This document shows, in pieces, positions 1-7,428 of a DNA stretch of 64,000 bases. Under the pieces are notes generated by a model. It searched no databases. It was not told where the DNA came from and was given only the letters and a program-made list of their open reading frames with translations. The stretch's first letter is position 1. Every line of letters begins with the position of its first letter. Origin of the DNA: Paenibacillus sp. HB172176. GTDB lineage: Bacteria > Bacillota > Bacilli > Paenibacillales > Paenibacillaceae. The stretch lies in NCBI RefSeq assembly GCF_011947265.1, contig NZ_JAATHD010000012.1, positions 1 to 64,000 on the forward strand, given 5' to 3'. The position numbers and the translations under genes are program-made.

Positions 1-106
1 TTTTTTGAAACATCAGATTTTCGGGAGGTGGGGCTTTTTTTTGCTCGTAACCACCATACCATCCATTATGCAGCATTTATTTTCGTATTAAACCTACCTC
101 TAAACG

Positions 107-391
107 CGGTCGCTCATCTTCGAAAGGCCTCGATAGAGGTTTTCTCATTTTCTATAAGTGCAAGTTCAAAAAGTTCGATTTCAAGAAAGCCTATGCTTCC
201 GATGCTGCGTTTTTTTTCAAAAACGCTTCAGCAGATTGTATGAAGCTAGAAAGTGAGTAGCGGAAACGTTTCGTGAGAAACGTACTTCGTAAGCATAAGC
301 TTTTTCGGCTGAATGCAATATGGGATGTCGAGCGACTTACAGTTAAACTTCGTTATTGAAATTGAGCTTTTTGAACAACCTCTATGATGAC
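107..391. repeat. Degenerate inverted-repeat element related to repeat family B
   Basis: No convincing gene lies in 1-455. Positions 107-149 match the 3' half of family B (GGTCGCTCATCTTCGAAAGG, then a TAGAGGTTTTCTC tail). Positions 266-283 form a hairpin (ACGTTTC, loop GTGA, GAAACGT), followed by ACTTCGTAAGCAT, the reverse complement of the family B ATGCTTACGAAG core. Segments 133-141 and 164-183 recur inverted at 377-385 and 357-376, so the block is bounded by imperfect inverted repeats. It is probably a decayed copy of a non-coding element; its function is unknown. Confidence 0.6.
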
Positions 392-406
392 CGATTGACG
401 GCGGCG

Positions 407-415
407 TGATATACT
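407..415 (+). promoter_or_regulatory. Candidate extended -10 promoter of spo0B-obg
   Basis: TGATATACT is an extended -10 (TG, one base, TATACT) about 40 bases before the spo0B start. No -35 with normal spacing is visible; the TTGACG at 395-400 is too close. Weak call. Confidence 0.35.
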
Positions 416-455
416 GGATTAGCTAGCATTTTCCAAGAAGGTAGGTTTCTTACGA

Positions 456-1193
456 ATGGGACGCTTGAAAGCAGCGAAGCATTACGCGGCGGCCTCAATC
501 CTGGTTCCAATGATTGCTCTTATCCTTTGGCATGAGCAGCTGTGGTCAGCGGTATTGTTCATGATCTGGCTGGCGGCGGCAGCCGTCCTATGGATCCTCT
601 CGGAGCGTCGCGAGCAGAAGGACCGTCTGTCACGTACGATTCAATCGATGCAGTCCGCAGGCATTCGGACGTTAAATCATCATCGACATGATTGGATGAA
701 CGATCTGCAGGTCTTATACGGTTATGCGAGAATGGGCAAGCTGGAGAAGACGATTCCTTTCATGGAGAAGATCGTCGCGAAGATGGGCAGGGAAAGCTCG
801 ATCGCGAAGCTTGGAAATCCGGCTTTGATCGGCTATATCCAATCGTTCCGTACGCTGACGAATTCGTTGGTGCTCGAGGTGGATATCGAAGGCGAGCTTA
901 ATCTGAATGAACAATGTATGAACGGAGACAAAATAGCGGAGACGCTTATACATACCATTAACGCGTATCGATTTTCGATGAATCCCGGCTCTTATGAGCA
1001 AGCCATATTAAGACTGGAGCTAAGCGCGGATGATGAGGCGTTGACTGCCGCTTTCTATTATGAAGGCGAATTGATCAACGAGCAGCAATGGAAGCAAAAA
1101 ATTTCAAAGCAATTAGAAGGAGCGCCGCTTCAGGTGGTCGGCTCCGAGCATTCCAGCAGCAAAATGCTGCTTAAAGCGGAAATGCGCGCGTGA
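456..1193 (+). CDS. spo0B: Sporulation initiation phosphotransferase Spo0B, membrane-anchored form
   Basis: Spo0B passes phosphate from Spo0F to Spo0A in the phosphorelay that starts sporulation. The 245-aa product has the family histidine motif [10 protein letters not shown]; the phosphorylated residue should be His78, followed by DW as in B. subtilis His30. The rest fits a helical hairpin plus a degenerate ATPase-like C-terminal domain. B. subtilis Spo0B is about 192 aa and soluble; here two hydrophobic segments (about residues 11-26 and 29-48) precede the histidine domain, suggesting membrane attachment. The ATG start has AGAAGGTAGG about ten bases upstream. obg follows after 13 bases, the classic spo0B-obg pair. 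Confidence 0.9.
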   Translation: MGRLKAAKHYAAASILVPMIALILWHEQLWSAVLFMIWLAAAAVLWILSERREQKDRLSRTIQSMQSAGIRTLNHHRHDWMNDLQVLYGYARMGKLEKTIPFMEKIVAKMGRESSIAKLGNPALIGYIQSFRTLTNSLVLEVDIEGELNLNEQCMNGDKIAETLIHTINAYRFSMNPGSYEQAILRLELSADDEALTAAFYYEGELINEQQWKQKISKQLEGAPLQVVGSEHSSSKMLLKAEMRA

Positions 1194-1206
1194 ACGGAGG
1201 CAAGAC

Positions 1207-2532
1207 ATGTTTGTCGATAAGGCAAAGATATTCGTAAAGGGCGGCGACGGCGGAGATGGCATCATCTCGTTTCGGCGCGAGAAATATGTAGAGAACGGCG
1301 GTCCTGCGGGCGGCGACGGCGGAAATGGCGGGGATCTGATCTTCCGCGTGGACGAAGGCTTGCGTACGCTGATGGACTTCAGATATCAGAAGCATTTCAA
1401 AGCGCAGCGCGGAGAACGCGGCAAGGTGAAGAGCATGCATGGCGCAAGCGCGGAGGATACGATCGTGCGCATTCCGCCGGGGACGATTATTATTGACGAT
1501 GATACAAACGAGATGATTGCGGATATGACCAGACATGGGCAAGAGGTAGTCGTAGCCAAGGGGGGACGCGGCGGACGCGGCAATTGCCGTTTCGCTACAG
1601 CGACCAACCCTGCGCCGTATATTTCCGAGAACGGGGAAGAGGGGCAGGAGCGCTGGATCGTGCTCGAGCTGAAGGTTATGGCCGATATCGGCCTGGTCGG
1701 GTTTCCGAGCGTTGGCAAGTCAACGCTGCTATCCGTTGTATCCGGAGCAAAGCCGAAAATCGGAGCGTATCATTTCACGACGATTACGCCGAATCTTGGC
1801 GTGGTCGATGTCGGAGACGGAAGAAGCTTCGTTATGGCGGATCTTCCGGGCTTGATCGAAGGCGCGCATGAAGGCGTCGGACTTGGTCATGAATTTCTCC
1901 GTCATGTCGAGCGGACAAGAGTTATTATCCATGTGGTCGACATGTCGGCGGCGGATGGCCGCGATCCGTTCGAGGATTGGCAGAAGATTAACGCGGAGCT
2001 CCTGCTGTACAACGAGAAGCTGGCGGACCGACCGCAGATTATCGCCGCGAACAAGATGGACATGCCGGAGGCGGCCGAGCTTCTCGAGCTTTTCAAGGAG
2101 CAGCTTGCCGGGGAGCAGGGAGATAAAGCGTATGAAATCGTAGAGATATCCTCGTTGACGAAGCAGGGCATTCAAGAGCTGCTGTACAAGGCGGCGGACG
2201 CGCTTGATTCGGCTGCGGAACAGGTCGAGGTCGAAGAAGTGAAGGATATCGAGGAGCGCAAGGTGTTCACTTACGAGAAGCGGGAAGCGATCACGTTCAC
2301 CATTCATCGCGAGGATGAAATCTTCGTCGTGGAAAGCGAAGGCATCAGACGCGCGATGAAACGGATGAACTTGAACTCCTATGACGCCATTATGCGCTTC
2401 GCCCGCATGATGAGGAAGCTCGGCGTGGACGCGGCGCTTCGCAAGGAGGGCGCGAAGGACGGCGACATGGTGCAGGTCGGCGATTTTGCTTTTGAATTTT
2501 TTGAGGGCAGCGACTATAATCCTTATGACTGA
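1207..2532 (+). CDS. obg: Obg family GTPase (CgtA)
   Basis: Obg is an essential GTPase involved in 50S ribosome assembly, the stringent and general stress responses and, in Bacillus, sporulation onset. The 441-aa protein has all three domains. The glycine-rich Obg fold (about 1-158) contains GGDGGDG and GGRGGRG stretches. The G domain has P-loop GFPSVGKST at 165-173, switch [11 protein letters not shown], and NKMD at 282-285. The C-terminal OCT domain ends at NPYD. The ATG follows an ACGGAGG site. It is co-transcribed with spo0B and closed by the hairpin at 2566-2588. Confidence 0.97.
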   Translation: MFVDKAKIFVKGGDGGDGIISFRREKYVENGGPAGGDGGNGGDLIFRVDEGLRTLMDFRYQKHFKAQRGERGKVKSMHGASAEDTIVRIPPGTIIIDDDTNEMIADMTRHGQEVVVAKGGRGGRGNCRFATATNPAPYISENGEEGQERWIVLELKVMADIGLVGFPSVGKSTLLSVVSGAKPKIGAYHFTTITPNLGVVDVGDGRSFVMADLPGLIEGAHEGVGLGHEFLRHVERTRVIIHVVDMSAADGRDPFEDWQKINAELLLYNEKLADRPQIIAANKMDMPEAAELLELFKEQLAGEQGDKAYEIVEISSLTKQGIQELLYKAADALDSAAEQVEVEEVKDIEERKVFTYEKREAITFTIHREDEIFVVESEGIRRAMKRMNLNSYDAIMRFARMMRKLGVDAALRKEGAKDGDMVQVGDFAFEFFEGSDYNPYD

Positions 2533-2565
2533 TTATTGCCGCATAAAGCCTTTGTGCGAGGAAAC

Positions 2566-2588
2566 AGACGACGAAAGTCGTCTTTTTT
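2566..2588 (+). terminator. Rho-independent terminator of spo0B-obg
   Basis: A 7-bp stem AGACGAC / GTCGTCT with a GAAA tetraloop is followed by a run of T. Confidence 0.88.
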
Positions 2589-2600
2589 CGTAATTGCCTA

Positions 2601-2629
2601 TTGCCGATCTCGGCTTCATTCGATATAAT
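2601..2629 (+). promoter_or_regulatory. Sigma-A type promoter of the pheB-hom-thrB-pheA-ilvE operon
   Basis: TTGCCG at 2601-2606 and a consensus TATAAT at 2624-2629 are 17 bases apart. They lie directly after the obg terminator and about 43 bases before the pheB start, too short a leader for a riboswitch. Confidence 0.75.
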
Positions 2630-2671
2630 GTCCACTATAGGTGAACATTTGTCTTTTTGAGGAGGACGAAA

Positions 2672-3109
2672 ATGGCAGAACGCTATTATGTCGTTCGGGA
2701 GGACATTTTGCCGGAAGCGATATTGAAGACGATTCAGGTGAAGGAGTTGCTCAGCAGCGGCGGAGCGGCGACGGTGCATGAGGCGGTGGAGCGTGCAGGA
2801 CTCAGCCGCAGCGCGTTCTATAAGTACAAGGACGGGGTATATGCGTTGAACGAAATCGCGAGAGAGCGAATCGTGACGATTTCGATGGATCTGGAGCATC
2901 GCTCCGGCGTGCTGTCCCGGGTACTCGGCCTGATCGCAGGTCAGGAGGGCAATGTGCTGACGATGAATCAGAGCATTCCGCTCCAAGGCTTTGCCAATGT
3001 CGTGCTTTCGGTGGACATATCGCAGCTTGCGGGAGAGCTCTCTGAGCTTCTTGAGCTGCTGGGCAGACAAATTGGTGTGCGCAAGGCGCTTGTCATTGGA
3101 CAGGGATAA
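2672..3109 (+). CDS. pheB: ACT domain protein PheB (UPF0735 family)
   Basis: This 145-aa protein belongs to the family encoded next to obg and pheA in Bacillus. The N-terminal half contains a helix-turn-helix-like stretch (AVERAGLSRSAFYKYKDGVY). The C-terminal half is an ACT domain (about 70-145, containing HRSGVLSRVLGLIA), typical of amino-acid-sensing regulators. The exact role is unclear; ACT domains usually bind amino acids. I chose ATG 2672 because GAGGAGG at 2659-2665 sits seven bases before it; an upstream in-frame TTG at 2657 would overlap that site. Confidence 0.88.
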   Translation: MAERYYVVREDILPEAILKTIQVKELLSSGGAATVHEAVERAGLSRSAFYKYKDGVYALNEIARERIVTISMDLEHRSGVLSRVLGLIAGQEGNVLTMNQSIPLQGFANVVLSVDISQLAGELSELLELLGRQIGVRKALVIGQG

Positions 3110-3133
3110 TGAAGCAGGATATGGAGGAGTCAT

Positions 3134-4420
3134 ATGAAGCCGATTAAGATAGGATTGCTGGGGCTGGGCACGGTGGGAACCGGCGTCGTCCGCATTGTCG
3201 AAGGTCATCAAGAGGATTTGCAGTCCCAGGTTGGTTCGCCAATCATGATTGAGAAGGTTCTGGTGCAGAATAAGAGCAAGTCCCGCAATATTGCCATTTC
3301 TCAGGAGAAGCTGACGGAGGACCCTTGGGAAATCATTCGCGATCCCGAGATCGATGTCATTGTGGAAGTGATGGGCGGCATTGCCCATACGAAGGAATAC
3401 ATGCTCGAAGCGTTGTCGCGCGGCAAGCATATCGTAACGGCGAACAAGGATCTGATGGCGATGCACGGTCCGGAAATATTGGCGAAGGCCGAGCAGTATC
3501 GCTGCGACGTCTTCTACGAAGCCAGCGTTGCGGGCGGCATCCCGATTATCCGCACCCTGGTGGAGGGCTTCTCGTCGGATCGGATTACGAAGATTATGGG
3601 CATCGTGAACGGCACGACGAACTACATTTTGACGAAGATGAGCCAGGAGGGCGCGTCTTATGAGGATGTGCTTAAGGAAGCGCAGGAGCTGGGCTATGCT
3701 GAAGCGGATCCGACTTCCGACGTGGAGGGCCTTGACGCGGCACGCAAGATGACGATTCTCTCCTCGCTGGGCTTCCGCTCGAACGTGGATCTCGAGGATG
3801 TGTCTACTGAGGGAATATCCTCGGTAAGCAAAGAGGATATCCTGTACGCGAAGCGTCTTGGCTACGAGCTTAAGCTGCTTGGGATTGCAGACCGTCAGGA
3901 TGATCTCATCTCCGTGAGCGTGCAGCCGACGATGGTGAAGGAGACGCATCCGATCGCTTCCGTGAACGGTGTGTTCAACGCGGTGTACGTCTACGGCGAG
4001 GCGGTCGGCGAGACGATGTTCTACGGAGCCGGCGCGGGCGAGCTGCCGACGGCGACCTCGATTGTGGCGGATGTCGTAGCCGTAGCGAAAAACTTAAGGC
4101 TTGGCGTGAACGGACAACAGAGCAGCTTGATCTATAAAGAGAAGAAGCTGAAGACGGATGAGCAAATTTCGTCGAAATATTTCCTGCTTCTTCATGTGGC
4201 GGATCGCGCCGGCGTGCTGGCCCGCATTACACAGGTGTTCGCCGATTACGAGGTTAGCCTCGAGTCGGTGTTACAGCAGCCGAATCCGACCAACCCGGAT
4301 GCGGAAATTATTATCATTACGCATGACGCGAACAAAGCGGCGCTGGGGAAGGTCATCGCGATGTTCGAATCGCTTGACGTGGTTAATAAAGTGAAAAGCG
4401 TCTATCGGGTAGAAGGTTAA
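3134..4420 (+). CDS. hom: Homoserine dehydrogenase
   Basis: Hom reduces aspartate semialdehyde to homoserine, the branch point to threonine and methionine. The 428-aa enzyme has the NAD(P)-binding GLGTVGTGV loop near residue 10, the catalytic domain with GIVNGTTNYIL and ADPTSDVEG, and a C-terminal ACT domain (about 350-425) that in this family mediates threonine feedback inhibition. The start has a GGAGG site. thrB begins three bases after the stop. No thrC lies between hom and thrB, unlike the B. subtilis hom-thrC-thrB order, so threonine synthase must be encoded elsewhere. Confidence 0.97.
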   Translation: MKPIKIGLLGLGTVGTGVVRIVEGHQEDLQSQVGSPIMIEKVLVQNKSKSRNIAISQEKLTEDPWEIIRDPEIDVIVEVMGGIAHTKEYMLEALSRGKHIVTANKDLMAMHGPEILAKAEQYRCDVFYEASVAGGIPIIRTLVEGFSSDRITKIMGIVNGTTNYILTKMSQEGASYEDVLKEAQELGYAEADPTSDVEGLDAARKMTILSSLGFRSNVDLEDVSTEGISSVSKEDILYAKRLGYELKLLGIADRQDDLISVSVQPTMVKETHPIASVNGVFNAVYVYGEAVGETMFYGAGAGELPTATSIVADVVAVAKNLRLGVNGQQSSLIYKEKKLKTDEQISSKYFLLLHVADRAGVLARITQVFADYEVSLESVLQQPNPTNPDAEIIIITHDANKAALGKVIAMFESLDVVNKVKSVYRVEG

Positions 4421-4423
4421 GCG

Positions 4424-5440
4424 ATGGGAATGGGAAATCGGAGAGTTACTGTAAAGGTTCCCGCCTCCACGGCGAATCTCGGCCCGGGCTTCGATTCGCT
4501 CGGAATGGCGTTGTCCTTGTATGCGTGGATTGAAATGTCGGAGGCCGGCTCTGGAGAAACAAGCTTCCAGCTTTTCGGAGACGGCATGGATCAATTGCCG
4601 AAGGATAAATCGAATTTGTTGTACAAAGTAGCTCAGATGGTATTCAAGGAAGCGGGGGCGAATGTGCCTGAGCTGAACATTGCGATGTACAGTGAGATTC
4701 CGCTTGCGCGCGGACTTGGAAGCAGCGCTTCGGCAATTATCGGAGCGCTGGTCGCGGCGAACGCGCTCATCGGGAGCCCGCTGAGCAAGGATAAGCTGTT
4801 CCAGATGGCGACAGCGATGGAAGGCCATCCGGATAATGTCGCCGCGTCATTGTTCGGCGGCATCGTGGTTTCGGCCTGGGACGGCGAGGCAGCGCAGGTT
4901 GCGCGGATTGAGCCGCCCGAGGCGCTGAGAACGCTGGTCGCGATTCCGGCGTTCCATCTCTTGACCGAGAAGGCGAGGCATGCGCTGCCTTCCGAGGTGA
5001 GCATGGCCGACGCGGTGTTCAACGTCGGCCGCAGCTCGCTGCTCGTTGCCGCGCTGGCCGGCGGCGAGCTCGCGCTCATTCGCCATGCTATGAAGGATAA
5101 GCTGCACCAGCCCTATCGGGCAGCGCTTATTCCCGGCATGGCGGAGATTCTCGAGCGCGCCGCAGACTTCGGCGCGCTGGGCGTCGCGCTCAGCGGGGCG
5201 GGGCCCACGCTGATTGCGTTCGTCGACGCCGCCAGCTCGGAGAAGGGCGAGCTGGAGCGGTTCCTGCAGGCGACGCTGCAGAAGGAAGGCATCGCGTCCG
5301 AGTGCCAATGGCTGGCGCCAGCCTTAAGCGGCGCCGAGGTAACGGCGGAGACAGTTTCTCCGTCGTCTGGCGACAAATCCGGCGCGTTCGGCCTATCGCC
5401 GGCATTGCTGGAGCGAATCAAAGGAGAAGTAAACGCATGA
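4424..5440 (+). CDS. thrB: Homoserine kinase
   Basis: ThrB phosphorylates homoserine to O-phosphohomoserine. The 338-aa GHMP kinase shows VPASTANLGPGFDSLG at the N terminus, the ATP loop PLARGLGSSASAI (about residues 90-102), the substrate-binding GHPDNVAAS, and motif 3 GVALSGAGPTLIAF. The last 40 or so residues, rich in Ala, Ser and Glu, extend past the usual family end. The start could be ATG 4424 or 4430; the ribosome site is weak, which suggests translational coupling to hom. Its TGA overlaps the ATG of pheA (ATGA). Confidence 0.95.
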   Translation: MGMGNRRVTVKVPASTANLGPGFDSLGMALSLYAWIEMSEAGSGETSFQLFGDGMDQLPKDKSNLLYKVAQMVFKEAGANVPELNIAMYSEIPLARGLGSSASAIIGALVAANALIGSPLSKDKLFQMATAMEGHPDNVAASLFGGIVVSAWDGEAAQVARIEPPEALRTLVAIPAFHLLTEKARHALPSEVSMADAVFNVGRSSLLVAALAGGELALIRHAMKDKLHQPYRAALIPGMAEILERAADFGALGVALSGAGPTLIAFVDAASSEKGELERFLQATLQKEGIASECQWLAPALSGAEVTAETVSPSSGDKSGAFGLSPALLERIKGEVNA

Positions 5441-6324
5441 AGACAATAGCTTTGCTGCCGGCCGGCTCCGTCTCCGACGAAGCGGCCAAGCAGCTTTTTG
5501 CAGGAGAAGAGGTTGCCTGGGAGTATCATCGCTTAATAGCGGATGTGTTTCAGGCGACGGTGAACGGAACGAGCGATTACAGCATTATTCCTATCGAAAA
5601 TACGATTGAAGGCTCTGTTTCCTTGCATATGGACTGGCTCGTGCATGAGGTTGATCTTCCGATGCAGGCGGAATGGGTATACCCGTCGATTCAGAATTTG
5701 ATCGGAAGAGCCTCCGAGCTTCAGAGCGCAGAAGGAGAGCTGGATTTCTCGCGAATCAAGAAGGTCATCTCCCATCCGGTCGCGATGGCGCAATGTCTGC
5801 AATTTCTGCGGACGCGTATGCCGCAGGCCGAGACGGAGCATGTAAGCTCGACGGCGGAAGCGGTTCGGATCGTGCGCGATCATCCCGGCGAAGGCATCGC
5901 GGCCATCGGCACGCGAATTGCGGCGGCGACTAACGGGCTGGATTTGCTGGCGAACGAAATTACGGATCATGACAATAATTACACGCGGTTCATGCTGGTA
6001 GGCAAGGAGCCTTATACCGCTTATACCTCCAATCGAATTAAGACCAGCATTTTGGTGACGCTGCCCGAGGATTATCCCGGAGCTCTTCATCAGGTGCTGT
6101 CGGCGTTCGCATGGCGGCGAATTAACTTGTCGCGTATTGAGTCCCGTCCGACGAAGAAGAAGCTGGGCAATTATTATTTCTATATCGAGATTGAGAAGTC
6201 GATGGATGATTTCCTGCTGCAATCGGCCTTGCAGGAGATTGAAGCCATCGGGAGCTCCATTCGGCTCTTGGGCTGTTATCCGAGCTTCACTTACGAGCAG
6301 TTGTTGAATAGAAGCGGTAATTGA
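5437..6324 (+). CDS. pheA: Prephenate dehydratase
   Basis: PheA converts prephenate to phenylpyruvate in phenylalanine synthesis. The 295-aa protein keeps ENTIEGSV, VISHPVAMAQC and the catalytic-region NNYTRF motif, then an ACT domain (PGALHQVLSAFAWRRINL, ESRPTKK) that binds phenylalanine in this family. The usual N-terminal GPxGTF(S/T) motif is replaced by LLPAGSVSDEAA, a modest divergence. The start is ATG 5437, overlapping the thrB stop by four bases, with AAGGAG ten bases upstream; an earlier in-frame opening inside thrB has no ribosome site. Confidence 0.93.
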   Translation: MKTIALLPAGSVSDEAAKQLFAGEEVAWEYHRLIADVFQATVNGTSDYSIIPIENTIEGSVSLHMDWLVHEVDLPMQAEWVYPSIQNLIGRASELQSAEGELDFSRIKKVISHPVAMAQCLQFLRTRMPQAETEHVSSTAEAVRIVRDHPGEGIAAIGTRIAAATNGLDLLANEITDHDNNYTRFMLVGKEPYTAYTSNRIKTSILVTLPEDYPGALHQVLSAFAWRRINLSRIESRPTKKKLGNYYFYIEIEKSMDDFLLQSALQEIEAIGSSIRLLGCYPSFTYEQLLNRSGN

Positions 6325-6375
6325 ACGATAATAGATGGGACAGGTTAACCAATTCACGGAGGTGCGAAGTTAGCA

Positions 6376-7257
6376 ATGGCACAGCAATGGATTTACTTAA
6401 ACGGGGAATATGTTTCGAAGGAAGACGCGAAAATTTCGGTCTATGATCATGGATTTTTATATGGAGACGGCATTTTCGAAGGCATTCGCATTTATGACGG
6501 CAATATTTTCAAATGCAAAGAGCATCTGGACAGGCTGTACGATTCGGCAAAGTCGATCATGCTGAATATTCCGCTCTCCTTCGAGGAGATGGAAGCGGCG
6601 CTCGTGGAAACCATTCGCCGCAATGAGCTTCGTTCGGGCTATATTAGACTTGTGGTTTCCCGCGGTACGGGAAATTTGGGTCTTGATCCGAATCGGTGCC
6701 CGATCGCCAATGTCATCATCATCGTGGAGCAGCTTGCGATCTATCCGGAGGAAGCCTACAAGAACGGTCTCGTTTCGGTATCGGTTTCGCAGCGCCGCAA
6801 CATTCCGGATGCGCTTAATCCGAAGATCAAGTCGCTCAACTATCTCAACAATATTCTGGTCAAAATCCAAGCGAACCTTGCCGGCGTCGGTGAAGCGATT
6901 ATGCTAAACGCGCAGGGCTATGTGGCGGAAGGCTCCAGCGATAATATATTCATTATCAAGAAGGGCGTCGTCTTCACGCCTCCATGCTATATAGGCGCTC
7001 TGGAAGGCATTACGCGCGCGACGATCATGGAATTATGCGAGAAGCTCGGCTATAAGCTGAAGGAAGAGCCGTTTACGCTGCATGATGTGTTCGTCGCCGA
7101 CGAGGTATTCTTCACGGGCACGGCGGCCGAGGTTATCGCGGTTCGCGAGGTGGACGGACGCAAGATCGGCTCCGGTCAGGCGGGTCCGATTACGACGCAT
7201 CTCTTGAAGGAATTCCGCAAGATTGTCAACATAGACGGTGTGAAAGTCTACGAATAA
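6376..7257 (+). CDS. ilvE: Branched-chain amino acid aminotransferase (class IV PLP enzyme)
   Basis: The 293-aa fold-type IV transaminase interconverts Leu/Ile/Val and their 2-oxo acids, and some relatives act on aromatic keto acids. Visible marks are YDHGFLYGDGIFEGIR at the N terminus, the PLP lysine in KSLNYLNN, and the cofactor-binding EGSSDNIFII and FFTGTAAEV regions. D-amino acid transaminase belongs to the same fold, but the sequence and operon favour IlvE. GGAGGTG lies 10 bases before the ATG. As last gene of the operon after pheA, it could also aminate phenylpyruvate. Confidence 0.9.
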   Translation: MAQQWIYLNGEYVSKEDAKISVYDHGFLYGDGIFEGIRIYDGNIFKCKEHLDRLYDSAKSIMLNIPLSFEEMEAALVETIRRNELRSGYIRLVVSRGTGNLGLDPNRCPIANVIIIVEQLAIYPEEAYKNGLVSVSVSQRRNIPDALNPKIKSLNYLNNILVKIQANLAGVGEAIMLNAQGYVAEGSSDNIFIIKKGVVFTPPCYIGALEGITRATIMELCEKLGYKLKEEPFTLHDVFVADEVFFTGTAAEVIAVREVDGRKIGSGQAGPITTHLLKEFRKIVNIDGVKVYE

Positions 7258-7270
7258 CATAGGAAGCCAA

Positions 7271-7324
7271 GCCTGCAACAGCACTCGGGAGAGCTTGCCC
7301 CGATGGCTGCCGCAGGTTTTTTTT
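7271..7324 (+). terminator. Terminator of the pheB-ilvE operon
   Basis: A long interrupted stem (CCTGC / GCAGG, CAGC / GCTG, TCGGG / CCCGA) ends in eight T residues. Confidence 0.85.
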
Positions 7325-7428
7325 GCGAAAATGGCGACACCTGCCCATGTGCTGCATAGGATGTAGAGACTGATAACAGGTATGAGGGGTACCGTGTTAT
7401 TTAGAACGTGACAGGAGGTTGTCGGCGA

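Noticed and set aside
28..243. 71-codon frame at the window start
   Set aside because: It lies in repeat-derived, AT-rich sequence, crosses a family B-like segment and has no recognisable product.
395..400. TTGACG as -35 for spo0B
   Set aside because: Only nine bases from TATACT; cannot act with it as a sigma-A pair.
2390..3949. 519-codon frame antisense to pheB-hom
   Set aside because: Shadow of the codon pattern of real genes on the other strand; the product is Arg/His/Leu-rich without a known domain.
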